Part shown: piece by piece, positions 34,726 through 43,122 of the stretch
Layout of the letters: each line of letters begins with the position of its first letter
Position numbering within the stretch: position 1 is the first letter of the stretch
Assembly (NCBI GenBank): GCA_035636195.1
Contig: DASPZP010000047.1
Coordinates: 10,247-74,246, forward strand
Source of the DNA: Anaeromyxobacter_A sp035636195
Lineage (GTDB): Bacteria > Myxococcota > Myxococcia > Myxococcales > Anaeromyxobacteraceae
Length of the DNA stretch: 64,000 nt
Reading direction: 5' to 3'
Notes under the pieces: generated by a model
What the model was told of the DNA's origin: nothing
The model's database searches: none
Seen by the model: the letters and a program-made list of their open reading frames with translations, nothing else
Program-made: the position numbers and the translations under genes

Positions 34726-37700
34726 ATGAACCGTTCCACCCGCCTCCTGGCGTCTCTCGCCCTCGCCCTCGCGGTGGGCGCCGGCGCCACCTACGCTGTC
34801 GCCCACAACCGGGCCGGAGGCGAGCCGCAGAACCTCGTCCGCCTGGCGGCGCGCGACCCGCACCAGGCGGCGTCGTTCTCGTCGCCCTCGGGCACGAGCG
34901 CCGAGGACGCGAACTACCCGCTCGACTCGCTGCCCGTCTTCTCGCGCGCCATCCACTACGTGGCCGAGAACTACGTCGAGCCCAAGCGCATCGACCCGAA
35001 GGCGATGGTGGCGGCCGCGCTCGACGGCATCGAGAAGACGGTGGCCGAGGTGATGGTCGAGGGCGACGCCACCTCCGGAAGGCTCACGCTGACGGTGGGC
35101 GCCGCCAGTCGGCCGCTCGATCTGTCCGGCGTCGACAGCATCTACAAGGTGCGCACGGTGATGGGGGAGGCGGTCACCTTCATCCAGCAGCACCTCGTCG
35201 CGCACAAGAACCTCCGCGAGATCGAGTACGCCGCCACGAACGGCATGCTCTCCACGCTCGACCCGCACTCCGTGCTCCTCGAGCCGAAGATGTTCCGGGA
35301 GATGCGGCTGCAGACGAAGGGCGAGTTCGGCGGCCTCGGCTTCGTCATCGCCATGCGCGACGGGAACCTGACCGTGGTGCGGGTGTTGAAGAACACGCCG
35401 GCGCAGCGCTCCGGCATCCGGGCCAAGGACCTCATCACCAAGATCGGCGAGCAGTCCACCGTCAACCTGGACCTGCAGGACGCCGTCGATCGCCTGCGCG
35501 GCAAGCCGGCCTCCCACGTCGCCATCTCCGTCCAGCGCACCGGCTGGCCGGAGGCGAAGCGCTTCGACATGGCGCGCGAGCTGATCAGCGTCGAGACGGT
35601 GCCGCAGCAGAAGCTCCTGGCGAGCGGCGTCGGCTACGTGAAGCTGTCGCAGTTCTCCTCCAACACCACCCGCGACCTCGCCGCCGCCATCGCCCAGCAG
35701 AAGGGGCAGAACGGCGGGAACCTGCGCGGCCTCGTCCTCGATCTGCGCGGGAACCCGGGCGGCCTGCTCGAGCAGTCCATCAGCGTCTCCGACCTCTTCC
35801 TCTCGGAGGGGGTGATCGTGAAGACGGTCGGCGAAGGCATGAAGATGCACGAGGTGAAGGAGGCGCACGGCGATCGCGACGACCTGACGAGCCTGCCCCT
35901 CGTCGTCATCGTGAACAACAGCTCCGCGTCGGCGAGCGAGATCGTGGCGGGCGCGCTCAAGAACAACAACCGCGCCCTCGTCATCGGCCGGCAGACGTTC
36001 GGCAAGGGCTCGGTGCAGGTGCTCTACGACTTCTCCGATCCGGCCAGGCCGAGCGAGGAGTCCGCGCTCAAGCTCACCATCGCCCAGTACCTCACCCCGG
36101 GTGACGTCTCGATCCAGGAGGTGGGCGTCACCCCCGACGTGCTGCTCCTGCCCGGGCGCGCACTCAAGAACGCGGTCAACTACTTCGCGCCTCCCCGCAT
36201 GATGGGCGAGGTCGATCTGGAGAAGCACTTCTCGAACCCGGCCGACTCGACCCTCTCGCAGTCCGAGGCGCAGCGCCGCGCCGACGAGCGGAAGAACCGG
36301 ACCGAGAAGGCCGCCCTCGAGCTCCGCTACCTGCTCGACGAGAAGGAGGACCTGCTCGCCAAGGCCATGAAGGCGGACGAGAAGCGCGAGGCGGTGGCGC
36401 GCGCACACGGGGAGGCGGGCGCCGACGAGCTCACCCCCGAACAGCAGGAGGACGAGGATCTGGACGCGAACCCCGACGAGCTGGTGGAGGACTACCAGAT
36501 CCGGTTCGCGCGCGACCTCCTGGCCCGCGCCCCCTACGCCGACCGACCGCGGCTGCTCGAGGCTGCCCGCGGCTTCGTGGGCGAGCGGCGCGGCGAGGAA
36601 GACGCGCGCCTGCTCGCGCGACTCGGCGCGCTCGGGGTCGATTGGTCGGCCGGACCGGTCCAGGGCACGCCGCGCCCCGTGGTGACGGTGGCGCCCGCCC
36701 CCGGCAAGGCCATCACCGCCGGAGATACGCTCTCCTGGACGGTGACGGTGGACAACCGCGGCGACGGCCCGCTGCGCCGGCTGCGCGCCTGGACGCTGGT
36801 GGACAAGGCGCCGCTCCTCGATCGACGCGAGTTCGTCTTCGGGCTCGTGAAGCCGGGTGAGAAGCGGAGCTGGACGGTGCCGGTGAAGCTGCCGAAGGGC
36901 CTCGACAGCCGGCACGACGAGGTGCGCCTGCACTTCGAGGACGAGGGTGGGCGCGCGCCGGTGGACGCGGTGACGGCGCTCGACCTGGTCGAGATCCCGA
37001 AGCCCTTCTTCGCCTTCTCCTCGCAAGTGCTCGACGAGACCGGCAATGGCGACGGCCTCGTGCAGCGCGGCGAGGAGGTGAGCCTGCGGGTCGACGTGAA
37101 GAACGAAGGGCCCGGCCCGACGAGCGACAAGACCTACGTGTCGTTGAAGAACCTGGGCGACGAGAAGGTGTTCATCAAGAAGGGCCGGGCCGTGCTCGGC
37201 GCCATGAAGTCGGGCGAGGTGAAGAGCGCCCTCTTGCAGATCGAGGTGAAGAAGGGCCTGAAGGGCGAGACCATGCCGCTGCGGGTGCAGGTGGTGGACG
37301 AGAAGCTCGAGGAGTTCATCTCCGAGCGGCTCGAGGTCCCGCTGGCCGCCGAAGGGAAGCCGCACACGGCCTCGCCGGCCGCGGTGCGGGTCACCGGAGG
37401 TGAAGCGACGCTGCGCACCGGCGCCTCGGCCGAGGCGCTCCCCATCGCGGTGGCGCGGAAGGGCGCGGTCCTGCCGGCGCTGGGCCGCTTCGGCGACTTC
37501 GTGAAGGTCGAGTGGCAGAAGGGCCGCACCGCCTTCGCGCGCGCCGGCGACGTCGAGTCGGCCACGGCGAAGAGCGTCCCGGCGACGCTGGCGGGGGCCG
37601 AGGTGTGGCAGCGCCAGCCTCCGCGCATCACGGTGGCCCTGCCCGACACCTCGCGCGGCGCTCCGGTGGTCACGGCCGAGAAGCTCCGGCTCGAGGGCTC

Positions 37701-37986
37701 GGCGGTGGTGCCCACGGGCGCGGGTGGCATCGTGAACAAGCTGCGCGACGTCTTCGTCTACGCGAACGACCAGAAGGTCTTCTTCAAGGTGGTGCCGGAG
37801 TCGGGCGCCTCCGGGAAGCTGGACTTCGCGGCCGACGTGCCGCTCAAGCCGGGGAACAACGCGATCACCATCTTCGCCCGCGAGGACGACGAGTTCCAGA
37901 CGCGTCGCACCATCCTCGTCCACCGCCGCGGCGTGGGCGAGGTGGCTCAGCAGGCCACGCCGGCGGCGGCTCAACCGAGCCGCTGA
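34726..37986 (+). CDS. Giant S41-family (C-terminal processing) protease
   Basis: A 1086-residue exported protein. After a membrane/signal segment (LLASLALALAVGAGATYAV) come a helical N-terminal region, a PDZ domain (about 200-275: GEFGGLGFVIAMRDGNLTVV) and a tail-specific protease domain with catalytic Ser in NNSSASASE (about residue 400) and Lys in TFGKGSVQV (about 425). A coiled acidic linker (about 500-600) leads to two Ig-like CARDB-type domains (about 640-740, 755-870), an SH3-like module (about 880-945) and a final Ig-like module. S41 proteases are usually 400-700 residues, so the C-terminal half is extra. ATG 34726 has no strong ribosome site; the frame is open upstream. Confidence 0.88.
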   Translation: MNRSTRLLASLALALAVGAGATYAVAHNRAGGEPQNLVRLAARDPHQAASFSSPSGTSAEDANYPLDSLPVFSRAIHYVAENYVEPKRIDPKAMVAAALDGIEKTVAEVMVEGDATSGRLTLTVGAASRPLDLSGVDSIYKVRTVMGEAVTFIQQHLVAHKNLREIEYAATNGMLSTLDPHSVLLEPKMFREMRLQTKGEFGGLGFVIAMRDGNLTVVRVLKNTPAQRSGIRAKDLITKIGEQSTVNLDLQDAVDRLRGKPASHVAISVQRTGWPEAKRFDMARELISVETVPQQKLLASGVGYVKLSQFSSNTTRDLAAAIAQQKGQNGGNLRGLVLDLRGNPGGLLEQSISVSDLFLSEGVIVKTVGEGMKMHEVKEAHGDRDDLTSLPLVVIVNNSSASASEIVAGALKNNNRALVIGRQTFGKGSVQVLYDFSDPARPSEESALKLTIAQYLTPGDVSIQEVGVTPDVLLLPGRALKNAVNYFAPPRMMGEVDLEKHFSNPADSTLSQSEAQRRADERKNRTEKAALELRYLLDEKEDLLAKAMKADEKREAVARAHGEAGADELTPEQQEDEDLDANPDELVEDYQIRFARDLLARAPYADRPRLLEAARGFVGERRGEEDARLLARLGALGVDWSAGPVQGTPRPVVTVAPAPGKAITAGDTLSWTVTVDNRGDGPLRRLRAWTLVDKAPLLDRREFVFGLVKPGEKRSWTVPVKLPKGLDSRHDEVRLHFEDEGGRAPVDAVTALDLVEIPKPFFAFSSQVLDETGNGDGLVQRGEEVSLRVDVKNEGPGPTSDKTYVSLKNLGDEKVFIKKGRAVLGAMKSGEVKSALLQIEVKKGLKGETMPLRVQVVDEKLEEFISERLEVPLAAEGKPHTASPAAVRVTGGEATLRTGASAEALPIAVARKGAVLPALGRFGDFVKVEWQKGRTAFARAGDVESATAKSVPATLAGAEVWQRQPPRITVALPDTSRGAPVVTAEKLRLEGSAVVPTGAGGIVNKLRDVFVYANDQKVFFKVVPESGASGKLDFAADVPLKPGNNAITIFAREDDEFQTRRTILVHRRGVGEVAQQATPAAAQPSR

Positions 37987-38047
37987 CCTCGGGCGCCGGT
38001 TCGCCGCTCATCGCGGCGCGAGCGATCGTCCGGTAGGATTCGCTTCG

Positions 38048-40846
38048 ATGGAGGCGTCCGAGAAGGCGAGCGCCGCGGGGGGGAGCGGTCTCGAGCTCCG
38101 GCTCGAGCGCGGCTGCGCCTACGTGGCGCTGCCCGGGCAGCCGCTCCTCGACGGTGTCGACCTCCTCGCGCTCACGATGGGAGTGCCCGAGGCGCGGCTC
38201 CCCTTCGACGTGGCGGCCGGCGCCGCGCAGTTCCGGCTGCGGCTGTGCGAGCTCGACCGGCTGGAGCTGACGGTGAGCGCCGCGGCGGTGTCGGCCGCGG
38301 TGGACGCGCTCGACCTCGCCTGGAACGGGTTCTCGCGGCTCGGGCTGGCGCTGCGCGAGGGGTTCCTCGAGGGTGAGGGAGCGCTCGAGGATGGCGAGCC
38401 GTTCACCTTCAAGCTCGGTCTCGCCGCGGACGAGGCCGGCGACGGGATCGTCGCGATCGTCCACGAGCCGCGCCTCTACCGCCCGAGCTCGGTCGCCGCG
38501 ACGCTGTTGCCGGCCCGCGTGGCGCGCTGCCTCGGCGCGTTGCCGTGGAAGCCGCTGCCCGCCCTCCTCCGCCGCGTGCTGGCCCCGCGCGGGTTCAAGG
38601 TCCCTCGCACGGCGGGTGTGCGCCTCGCCCTGGCGGCGGTCGAGCCGGGCCAGCTCCGGCTGTCGTGGCACCGCGGGGCCACCGCCGCGGCTCCACCCGA
38701 GAGCGCCGCCGCCGCCGCCGAGGGCGCGCGCGCCTTCGCGGGGGCGGAGGCGTGCCTGGCGGCCGGGGACGCCGCCGGCGCGCTCGCCGCCTACCGCGCG
38801 CCCGGCGCGCTCGGCGCGGCCGAGCCGTTCGTCGTGGAGCGCCTCCTGGCGCTGCTGGCGGCGGAGCCGGCGCGTCACGATGAGGCGCTGGCGCTGGCAG
38901 GAGCGGCCCTGCGGCAGAAGGTCGGCGTGCCGGCGCTCCTCGCGCTGGCGCAGGTGCACGCCGCCCGCGGGCACGCGCCGTTCGCCGCCAGCGCCCTGGC
39001 GGAGGCGGCGGCGCTGTGCTCCCGCCGCGGCGAGGAGAGCGCCGCGCTCGCCGCCGCCGAGGCCTGCCTCGCGCTCGGGACGGGCGCCGAGCCGGCCGCC
39101 CAGCTCCGCGCCATCGACGTCGCGCTCGGGCTCCGGCGCGACCACCTGCCCGCGCTGCGCGCGCTGCTCGCGCAGGGCGAGCGCGCCGGAGATCGCCTGG
39201 CGCTGCTCCGCGCCTGCCGCCGTCTCGCCGCGGTCGCGCCCGAGCCCCAGGAGAAGGCAGCCGCTCACGCCCGCCTGGGCGCGCTGCTCCTCGCCGCGGA
39301 TCCGCCCGCGGCGAGGCTCCACCTCGACCATGCGCTCAGGCTGGCGCCCCGGGATCCGGCGACGCTCGCGCTCCTCGCCCGCGTCTGCGAGGAGGGCGGG
39401 GAGCCGGAGCGGGCCGCGCGGGCGAGGGCGGCGAGTGCGGAATCCGCCCCTCTCCCCGACCCTCTCCCCGCTTTGCGGGGCGAGGGGGAAGGGACCCCGA
39501 CCGCGAACGATCACCGAAGCGAACCGTCCGCCCTGAGCGTAGCGCCACCGGAGGTGGCGCGTAGTCGAAGGGCCGCGACCGAGTCCGCTCGCGCGCTCGC
39601 GGATGCGCTGGCGGCTTGCGACGCCGACCCCGATTCGGCCTCGCCGTGGGAGGCGCTCGCGCGGGCTTCGCTCGCGGCGGGGGACCGCGCGGGGGGGGCC
39701 CGGGCGCTCCTCGCCCTGACCCTGCGTGCCGATCCCGCCGCGGGCGCTGCGGCGGCGCTGGAGGCGGCGCGGCTCCTCGATGGGCTGGGCCGTCCCGCCG
39801 ACGCGCGCCGCGCGCGGGAGCTGGCGGCGCGCAGCGGCGACGGGCTCACGCACGCGCTCGAGCGCGCCCGCGCTGCCCCGCTCGACCCGGCGGCGTCGCG
39901 GGCGCTCTCGGCCGCCGCGGAGCGCGCCGCCGGCGACGCCCCCGACCTCCGCCTGCGCCTCCTCGCTCGGGCGGCGGCCGGCGTGGCTCGCTTCGCCGAC
40001 CCTGCCAGCCCGTCACCCGCCCCGAGCGCAGCGCCACGCCCGCTCCGCCTCGCCCCCGAGCTGCGCCGCGCCGTGGCGCTCCCGGCCGCGAAGGACGCGC
40101 TGGCCCAGCTCCTCGCCCAGCTCGCCCCCTGGCTCGAGCCGCTCTTCCCAGCCGACCTCGCCTCCCACGGCGCGGACGAGCTCCATCGACTCGGCCCGCA
40201 GCGCAGCCCCGGGCTGGCGGCCCTGGTCGAGGAGGCGCAGCGCGCGCTGGGCGCCCGCGGCTGCGCGGCCTACTTGACGGACGGTGACGGGTGCGAGGTG
40301 CAGCACGAGAACACCCGTCCGCCCTCGCTCGTGCTGGGGGGCGGCCTCGCCCGGCGCGCGCCCGCCGAACGTCGCTTCCTGGTGGCGCGCGGCCTCGGGC
40401 TCGTCGACCTGGGCTGGGCGCTCGTCGGCAAGTTCTCGCCCCGCGATCGCGCGCTCCTGGGCGAGCTCGCCTGCCGCTTCGCCGGCGGGTCGCCCGCCGC
40501 CGGGCTGCCGCCCGCGCGGGCCCGCGCCTTCCTGGAGGCGCTGGAGCGCACCGTCCCGGCCGCCGCCCGGGCCGCGGCGGCCCCGCTCGCGTCCGCGGCG
40601 ACGATCGCGCTCGCCGCCGCCGATCCGCGCCACCTCGGCCCCGCGCTCCGCCAGACCGCCTCGCGCTGGGCGCTCCTGCACGGCGGAGATCCCGGCGCGG
40701 CGCTCCGCGCGCTCGTCGCGAGCGAGCGCCGCCTGCGCAGCGCCAGCCACGCCGAGGTGCTCGCCCACCCCGAGCTGCGCGACCTCGCCGCCTTCGCGAT
40801 CTCGGACGCCTTCCTCGACGCTCGCGCCGCGGTGGAGGAGCCGTGA
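38048..40846 (+). CDS. Large TPR-type protein of unknown function
   Basis: A 932-residue protein with no signal peptide. Residues 1-215 form an unrecognised alpha/beta domain (LRLERGCAYVALPGQPLLDG...). Residues about 230-460 are Ala/Leu-rich helical repeats with TPR-like spacing, and from about 560 onward further helical repeats and a compact C-terminal domain (AAYLTDGDGCEVQHENT...). Between about 466 and 515 the protein is encoded by family B and C repeats inserted without breaking the frame, giving a low-complexity PLPDPLPALRGEGEG segment. It lies 61 bases after the S41 protease gene in the same direction and may share its transcript. Confidence 0.75.
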   Translation: MEASEKASAAGGSGLELRLERGCAYVALPGQPLLDGVDLLALTMGVPEARLPFDVAAGAAQFRLRLCELDRLELTVSAAAVSAAVDALDLAWNGFSRLGLALREGFLEGEGALEDGEPFTFKLGLAADEAGDGIVAIVHEPRLYRPSSVAATLLPARVARCLGALPWKPLPALLRRVLAPRGFKVPRTAGVRLALAAVEPGQLRLSWHRGATAAAPPESAAAAAEGARAFAGAEACLAAGDAAGALAAYRAPGALGAAEPFVVERLLALLAAEPARHDEALALAGAALRQKVGVPALLALAQVHAARGHAPFAASALAEAAALCSRRGEESAALAAAEACLALGTGAEPAAQLRAIDVALGLRRDHLPALRALLAQGERAGDRLALLRACRRLAAVAPEPQEKAAAHARLGALLLAADPPAARLHLDHALRLAPRDPATLALLARVCEEGGEPERAARARAASAESAPLPDPLPALRGEGEGTPTANDHRSEPSALSVAPPEVARSRRAATESARALADALAACDADPDSASPWEALARASLAAGDRAGGARALLALTLRADPAAGAAAALEAARLLDGLGRPADARRARELAARSGDGLTHALERARAAPLDPAASRALSAAAERAAGDAPDLRLRLLARAAAGVARFADPASPSPAPSAAPRPLRLAPELRRAVALPAAKDALAQLLAQLAPWLEPLFPADLASHGADELHRLGPQRSPGLAALVEEAQRALGARGCAAYLTDGDGCEVQHENTRPPSLVLGGGLARRAPAERRFLVARGLGLVDLGWALVGKFSPRDRALLGELACRFAGGSPAAGLPPARARAFLEALERTVPAAARAAAAPLASAATIALAAADPRHLGPALRQTASRWALLHGGDPGAALRALVASERRLRSASHAEVLAHPELRDLAAFAISDAFLDARAAVEEP
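39445..39500. repeat. Family B hairpin repeat inside a coding sequence
   Basis: C-rich run CCCCTCTCCCCGACCCTCTC, then the stem CCCCGC/GCGGGG with a TTT loop and GAGGGGGAAGGGACCCC. It matches the copy at 33087 closely. It lies within the TPR gene, keeping the reading frame, and is followed at 39521 by a family C element. Confidence 0.8.
39521..39583. repeat. Family C repeat inside a coding sequence
   Basis: The segment CCGTCCGCCCTGAGCGTAGC, a central hairpin GCGCCACC/GGTGGCGC, then GTAGTCGAAGGG. It corresponds to the reverse complement of the element at 41930 (CCCTTCGACT ... CTACGCTCAGGACG). It directly follows a family B copy, so two unrelated repeat units are stacked in one gene. Confidence 0.7.
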
Positions 40847-40927
40847 AGCCCCGCTCGCTCACTGCCACGCGCTGATCGAGCGCGCGCCCGCTTGTCGCGG
40901 CTCCCGCCTTCGGGGAGGATGCGCCGC

Positions 40928-41638
40928 ATGGCGAAACGTGCGGCCCCGCGGGCGGTGGTGCTCCTCTCCGGCGGCCTCGACTCGAGCACCTGCCTCGCGG
41001 TGGCGCGGCGCGACGGCTTCGAGGCCCATGCGCTGTCGGTGAACTACGGCCAGCGCCACCGGACCGAGCTCGAGCGCGCCCGGCGGGTGGCGCGCGCGCT
41101 CGGGGCGGCCGGCCACCGGGTGGTGCGGGTGGACCTCTCCACCTTCGGCGGCTCGGCCCTCACCGACCCCGGTCTGGCCGTGCCGAAGGACCGCCCGCCC
41201 GGTCGGCCGGCGAGCGCGATCCCGATCACCTACGTGCCGGCCCGGAACACCGTGCTCCTCGCGCTGGCGCTCGCCCACGCCGAGACGATCGGCGCGAGCG
41301 ACATCTTCCTCGGCGTGAACGCCGTCGACTACTCGGGGTATCCGGACTGCCGCCCCGCGTTCATCCGCGCCTTCGAGCGCCTGGGCCGCCTCGCCACCAA
41401 GGCGGGTGTCGAGGGGCGTCCGCTGCGCATCCAGGCGCCACTCCTGCGGCTCACCAAGGCGCGCATCATCCAGCTCGGGACGAAGCTGGGGGTGCCGTAC
41501 CGGATCACGCTCTCGTGCTATGACCCCGTCCGCGGCCGCGCCTGCGGGCGCTGCGACGCGTGCGATCTGCGCCGGAAGGGATTTGCGGCGGCGGGGGTCC
41601 CGGATCCAACTCTCTACGCAGGCACCTCTGGGAGGTGA
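40928..41638 (+). CDS. queC: 7-cyano-7-deazaguanine synthase QueC
   Basis: ATP-dependent enzyme converting carboxy-deazaguanine to preQ0 in queuosine synthesis. The 236-residue product has the PP-loop LLSGGLDSSTCLAVA near residue 12, NYGQRH near 38, ITYVPARNT, FLGVNAVDYSGYPDCR and the zinc-binding cysteines CYDPV, ACGRCDACDLRRKGF. ATG 40928 has GGGGAGG nine bases upstream; ATG 40919 is an alternative. No other queuosine genes and no preQ1 riboswitch were seen near it. Confidence 0.95.
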   Translation: MAKRAAPRAVVLLSGGLDSSTCLAVARRDGFEAHALSVNYGQRHRTELERARRVARALGAAGHRVVRVDLSTFGGSALTDPGLAVPKDRPPGRPASAIPITYVPARNTVLLALALAHAETIGASDIFLGVNAVDYSGYPDCRPAFIRAFERLGRLATKAGVEGRPLRIQAPLLRLTKARIIQLGTKLGVPYRITLSCYDPVRGRACGRCDACDLRRKGFAAAGVPDPTLYAGTSGR

Positions 41639-41643
41639 AGCAG

Positions 41644-41925
41644 ATGCCGCAGATCAAGAAAGAATACCCCGGCAGGAGCGCCGAGGAGATCTACGAGAAG
41701 GTCGACGCCGTGATGGAGCGCCTGTCGACGAAGATGGGCCTCAAATACGACAAGGACCCGGACGCCAGGACGGGCAAGGTCTCGAAGCTGGGGATCTCCG
41801 GCACCTACCTCGCCGACGAGGGGAAGGTCACCGTCGACCTCAAGTTCCCCATGCTCGTTCCGGGGTCCATGAAGAAGCAGGTCCAGGAGGACATCGAGCG
41901 ACGCCTGAACGGGCTGTTTGCATAG
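41644..41925 (+). CDS. Polyhydroxyalkanoic acid system-like protein
   Basis: A 93-residue cytoplasmic protein resembling the PHA granule/system family (PF09650-like): an N-terminal helix (RSAEEIYEKVDAVMERLSTKMG), then a strand pattern with KLGISGTYLADEGKVTVDLKF and a helical end (MKKQVQEDIERRLNGLFA). The family is associated with polyhydroxyalkanoate granules, but no PHA genes are nearby, so the role is unsure. GGGAGGTGA precedes ATG 41644, five bases after the queC stop, which implies cotranscription. Confidence 0.65.
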   Translation: MPQIKKEYPGRSAEEIYEKVDAVMERLSTKMGLKYDKDPDARTGKVSKLGISGTYLADEGKVTVDLKFPMLVPGSMKKQVQEDIERRLNGLFA

Positions 41926-41929
41926 GGCT

Positions 41930-41993
41930 CGGCTTCCGATCTGCCGTTCGCCCTTCGACTCCGCTTCGCTACGCTCAGGACGAACGGAAGCCG
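41930..41993. repeat. Family C palindromic repeat
   Basis: Outer arms CGGCTTCC and GGAAGCCG (41930-41937, 41986-41993) enclose inner arms CGTTCG and CGAACG and the core CCCTTCGACTCCGCTTCGCT followed by ACGCTCAGGA. It lies between convergent genes just past the stop of the PHA-like gene and can form a long hairpin. Confidence 0.75.
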
Positions 41994-42005
41994 TCCCACA
42001 GTTGG

Positions 42006-42272
42006 TCAGTCCAGGTGCACCACGATCGCCCCCGCGCGCTCGTTCATCCGCTCGACGGCGGCGTAGAGCGCGGAGAGCGGCGAGTCGCCGGCCCCGCTCG
42101 CCGAGCGCGGCCCCGCGCTGCGGCGCCGCCGCGCGGAGGGTCCGGCCACGATGCGGGCGCCGGCGCGCCCCGAGAGCGGGTCGGGCCACACGTTCACCTG
42201 CATTCCGGCGCGGTACAGCGCCATGAGCGCGCGGCCCATCTCGGTCGCCACCCGCTCGTCGGAAGTCGTCAT
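42006..42272 (-). CDS. Hypothetical small protein
   Basis: An 88-residue protein from ATG 42272: MTTSDERVATEMGRALMALYRAG, a short strand region (VNVWPDPLSGRAGARIVAG), an Arg/Ser-rich middle and a helical end with LYAAVERMNERAGAIVVHLD. No signal peptide, membrane helix or known motif. It is convergent with the PHA-like gene. Weak ribosome site. Accepted because of its coherent composition; it could be spurious. Confidence 0.45.
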   Translation of the reverse strand: MTTSDERVATEMGRALMALYRAGMQVNVWPDPLSGRAGARIVAGPSARRRRSAGPRSASGAGDSPLSALYAAVERMNERAGAIVVHLD

Positions 42273-42421
42273 GTTCGCGCGCCGCCGTGTTCCGGCCGGG
42301 TACCGACCGATGGGGGGCATGCTATCCGCCTCCTCTGACAGAGCTACTTTTCATGCTTCTTCGGGTCCTGGATGGACCCTCCCTTGACGGGTGCGAACCC
42401 CGAGCACAACCTTGTGGGTAC

Positions 42422-42754
42422 ATGCGCGCGCGCTGGGCCAGCTTCGCGATCGGCCTGTGGCTCCTCCTGGCGCCGCTCGCGCTCGGCTATCCGACGGTCA
42501 GGGCCGTGCTGCACGACGTGACGCTGGGGACCCTGGTCTGCGCCGCCGCGCTCGCCGCGCTGGAGTGGCCGCTGGCGCGCTTCGCGATCGCGCTGCTCGC
42601 GGCGTGGCTGCTCACCGCCGCGAACGCGCTGGGGTGGGGTTCACGCACCGTCATCGCCAACGAGCTGGCGGCGGGGGTCGCGCTGCTCCTGCTCTCGCTC
42701 GTGCCGAGCGGCAAGATCGCCGTCGCGCGAAGACCGGCTAAAGTGGCGGTGTGA
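42422..42754 (+). CDS. SPW-repeat-like small membrane protein
   Basis: A 110-residue protein with four hydrophobic helices. The first, RWASFAIGLWLLLAPLALGY, resembles the SPW repeat, and a second weaker repeat (LGTLVCAAALAALEWPLARF) follows. Function of this family is unknown. ATG 42422 follows an open upstream frame. Its stop overlaps the GTG of the next gene (GTGA), so the two are probably coupled. Confidence 0.65.
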   Translation: MRARWASFAIGLWLLLAPLALGYPTVRAVLHDVTLGTLVCAAALAALEWPLARFAIALLAAWLLTAANALGWGSRTVIANELAAGVALLLLSLVPSGKIAVARRPAKVAV

Positions 42755-43023
42755 TCGTCTCGCGCGCCCTGGCGGCGCTCGCTTCCCTCCCTCCCCAGGA
42801 ACGGCTGGACGTCGCCGCTCGTCGCCTGGCGGGCGGGCCGGGTGGTCCGCTCTGCGCCTTCGCCGTCGGGAGTGAGCTCTTCCCCTCGCCGGCGCAGCTC
42901 GACGGGCGCCTGCTCGAAGCCATCGCCGCCCGGACCCTCGGCGGCGCGCGAGGGGCGGGACTGCGCCTCCCCATGAGCCTGGGCAACCGTCCAGGCTCTT
43001 TGCGTTTTTGGCGAAACTCGTGA
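42751..43023 (+). CDS. Hypothetical protein, possibly truncated
   Basis: A 90-residue protein from GTG 42751, overlapping the previous stop. The first 75 residues are Ala/Leu/Arg-rich and helical (IVSRALAALASLPPQERLDVAARRLAG...). The last 15 (MSLGNRPGSLRFWRNS) change character where the DNA begins to lose GC, just before the methyltransferase island. The original 3' end may have been replaced by the island; the gene at 44962 might be the other part. No family recognised. Confidence 0.5.
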   Translation: MIVSRALAALASLPPQERLDVAARRLAGGPGGPLCAFAVGSELFPSPAQLDGRLLEAIAARTLGGARGAGLRLPMSLGNRPGSLRFWRNS

Positions 43024-43034
43024 CGCGGCACCCA

Positions 43035-43063
43035 TTGTCAGTGTCGGATCGTAATGGGATAAT
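43035..43063 (+). promoter_or_regulatory. Sigma-70-type promoter of the methyltransferase gene
   Basis: TTGTCA (43035-43040) and GATAAT (43058-43063) are 17 bases apart, each five of six matches to the standard -35 and -10. The start of transcription would fall near 43070, about 53 bases before ATG 43123. It is the only such AT-rich promoter seen in the window, which fits imported DNA. Confidence 0.6.
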
Positions 43064-43122
43064 GACGGAATGTTGACGGCAGAAAACTGGAAGCCTTCAC
43101 CGACCGTGCCAGGAGCACTAGC

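Noticed and set aside
40847..40927. preQ1 riboswitch before queC
   Set aside because: No conserved loop or pseudoknot pattern was recognised in the 81-base gap.
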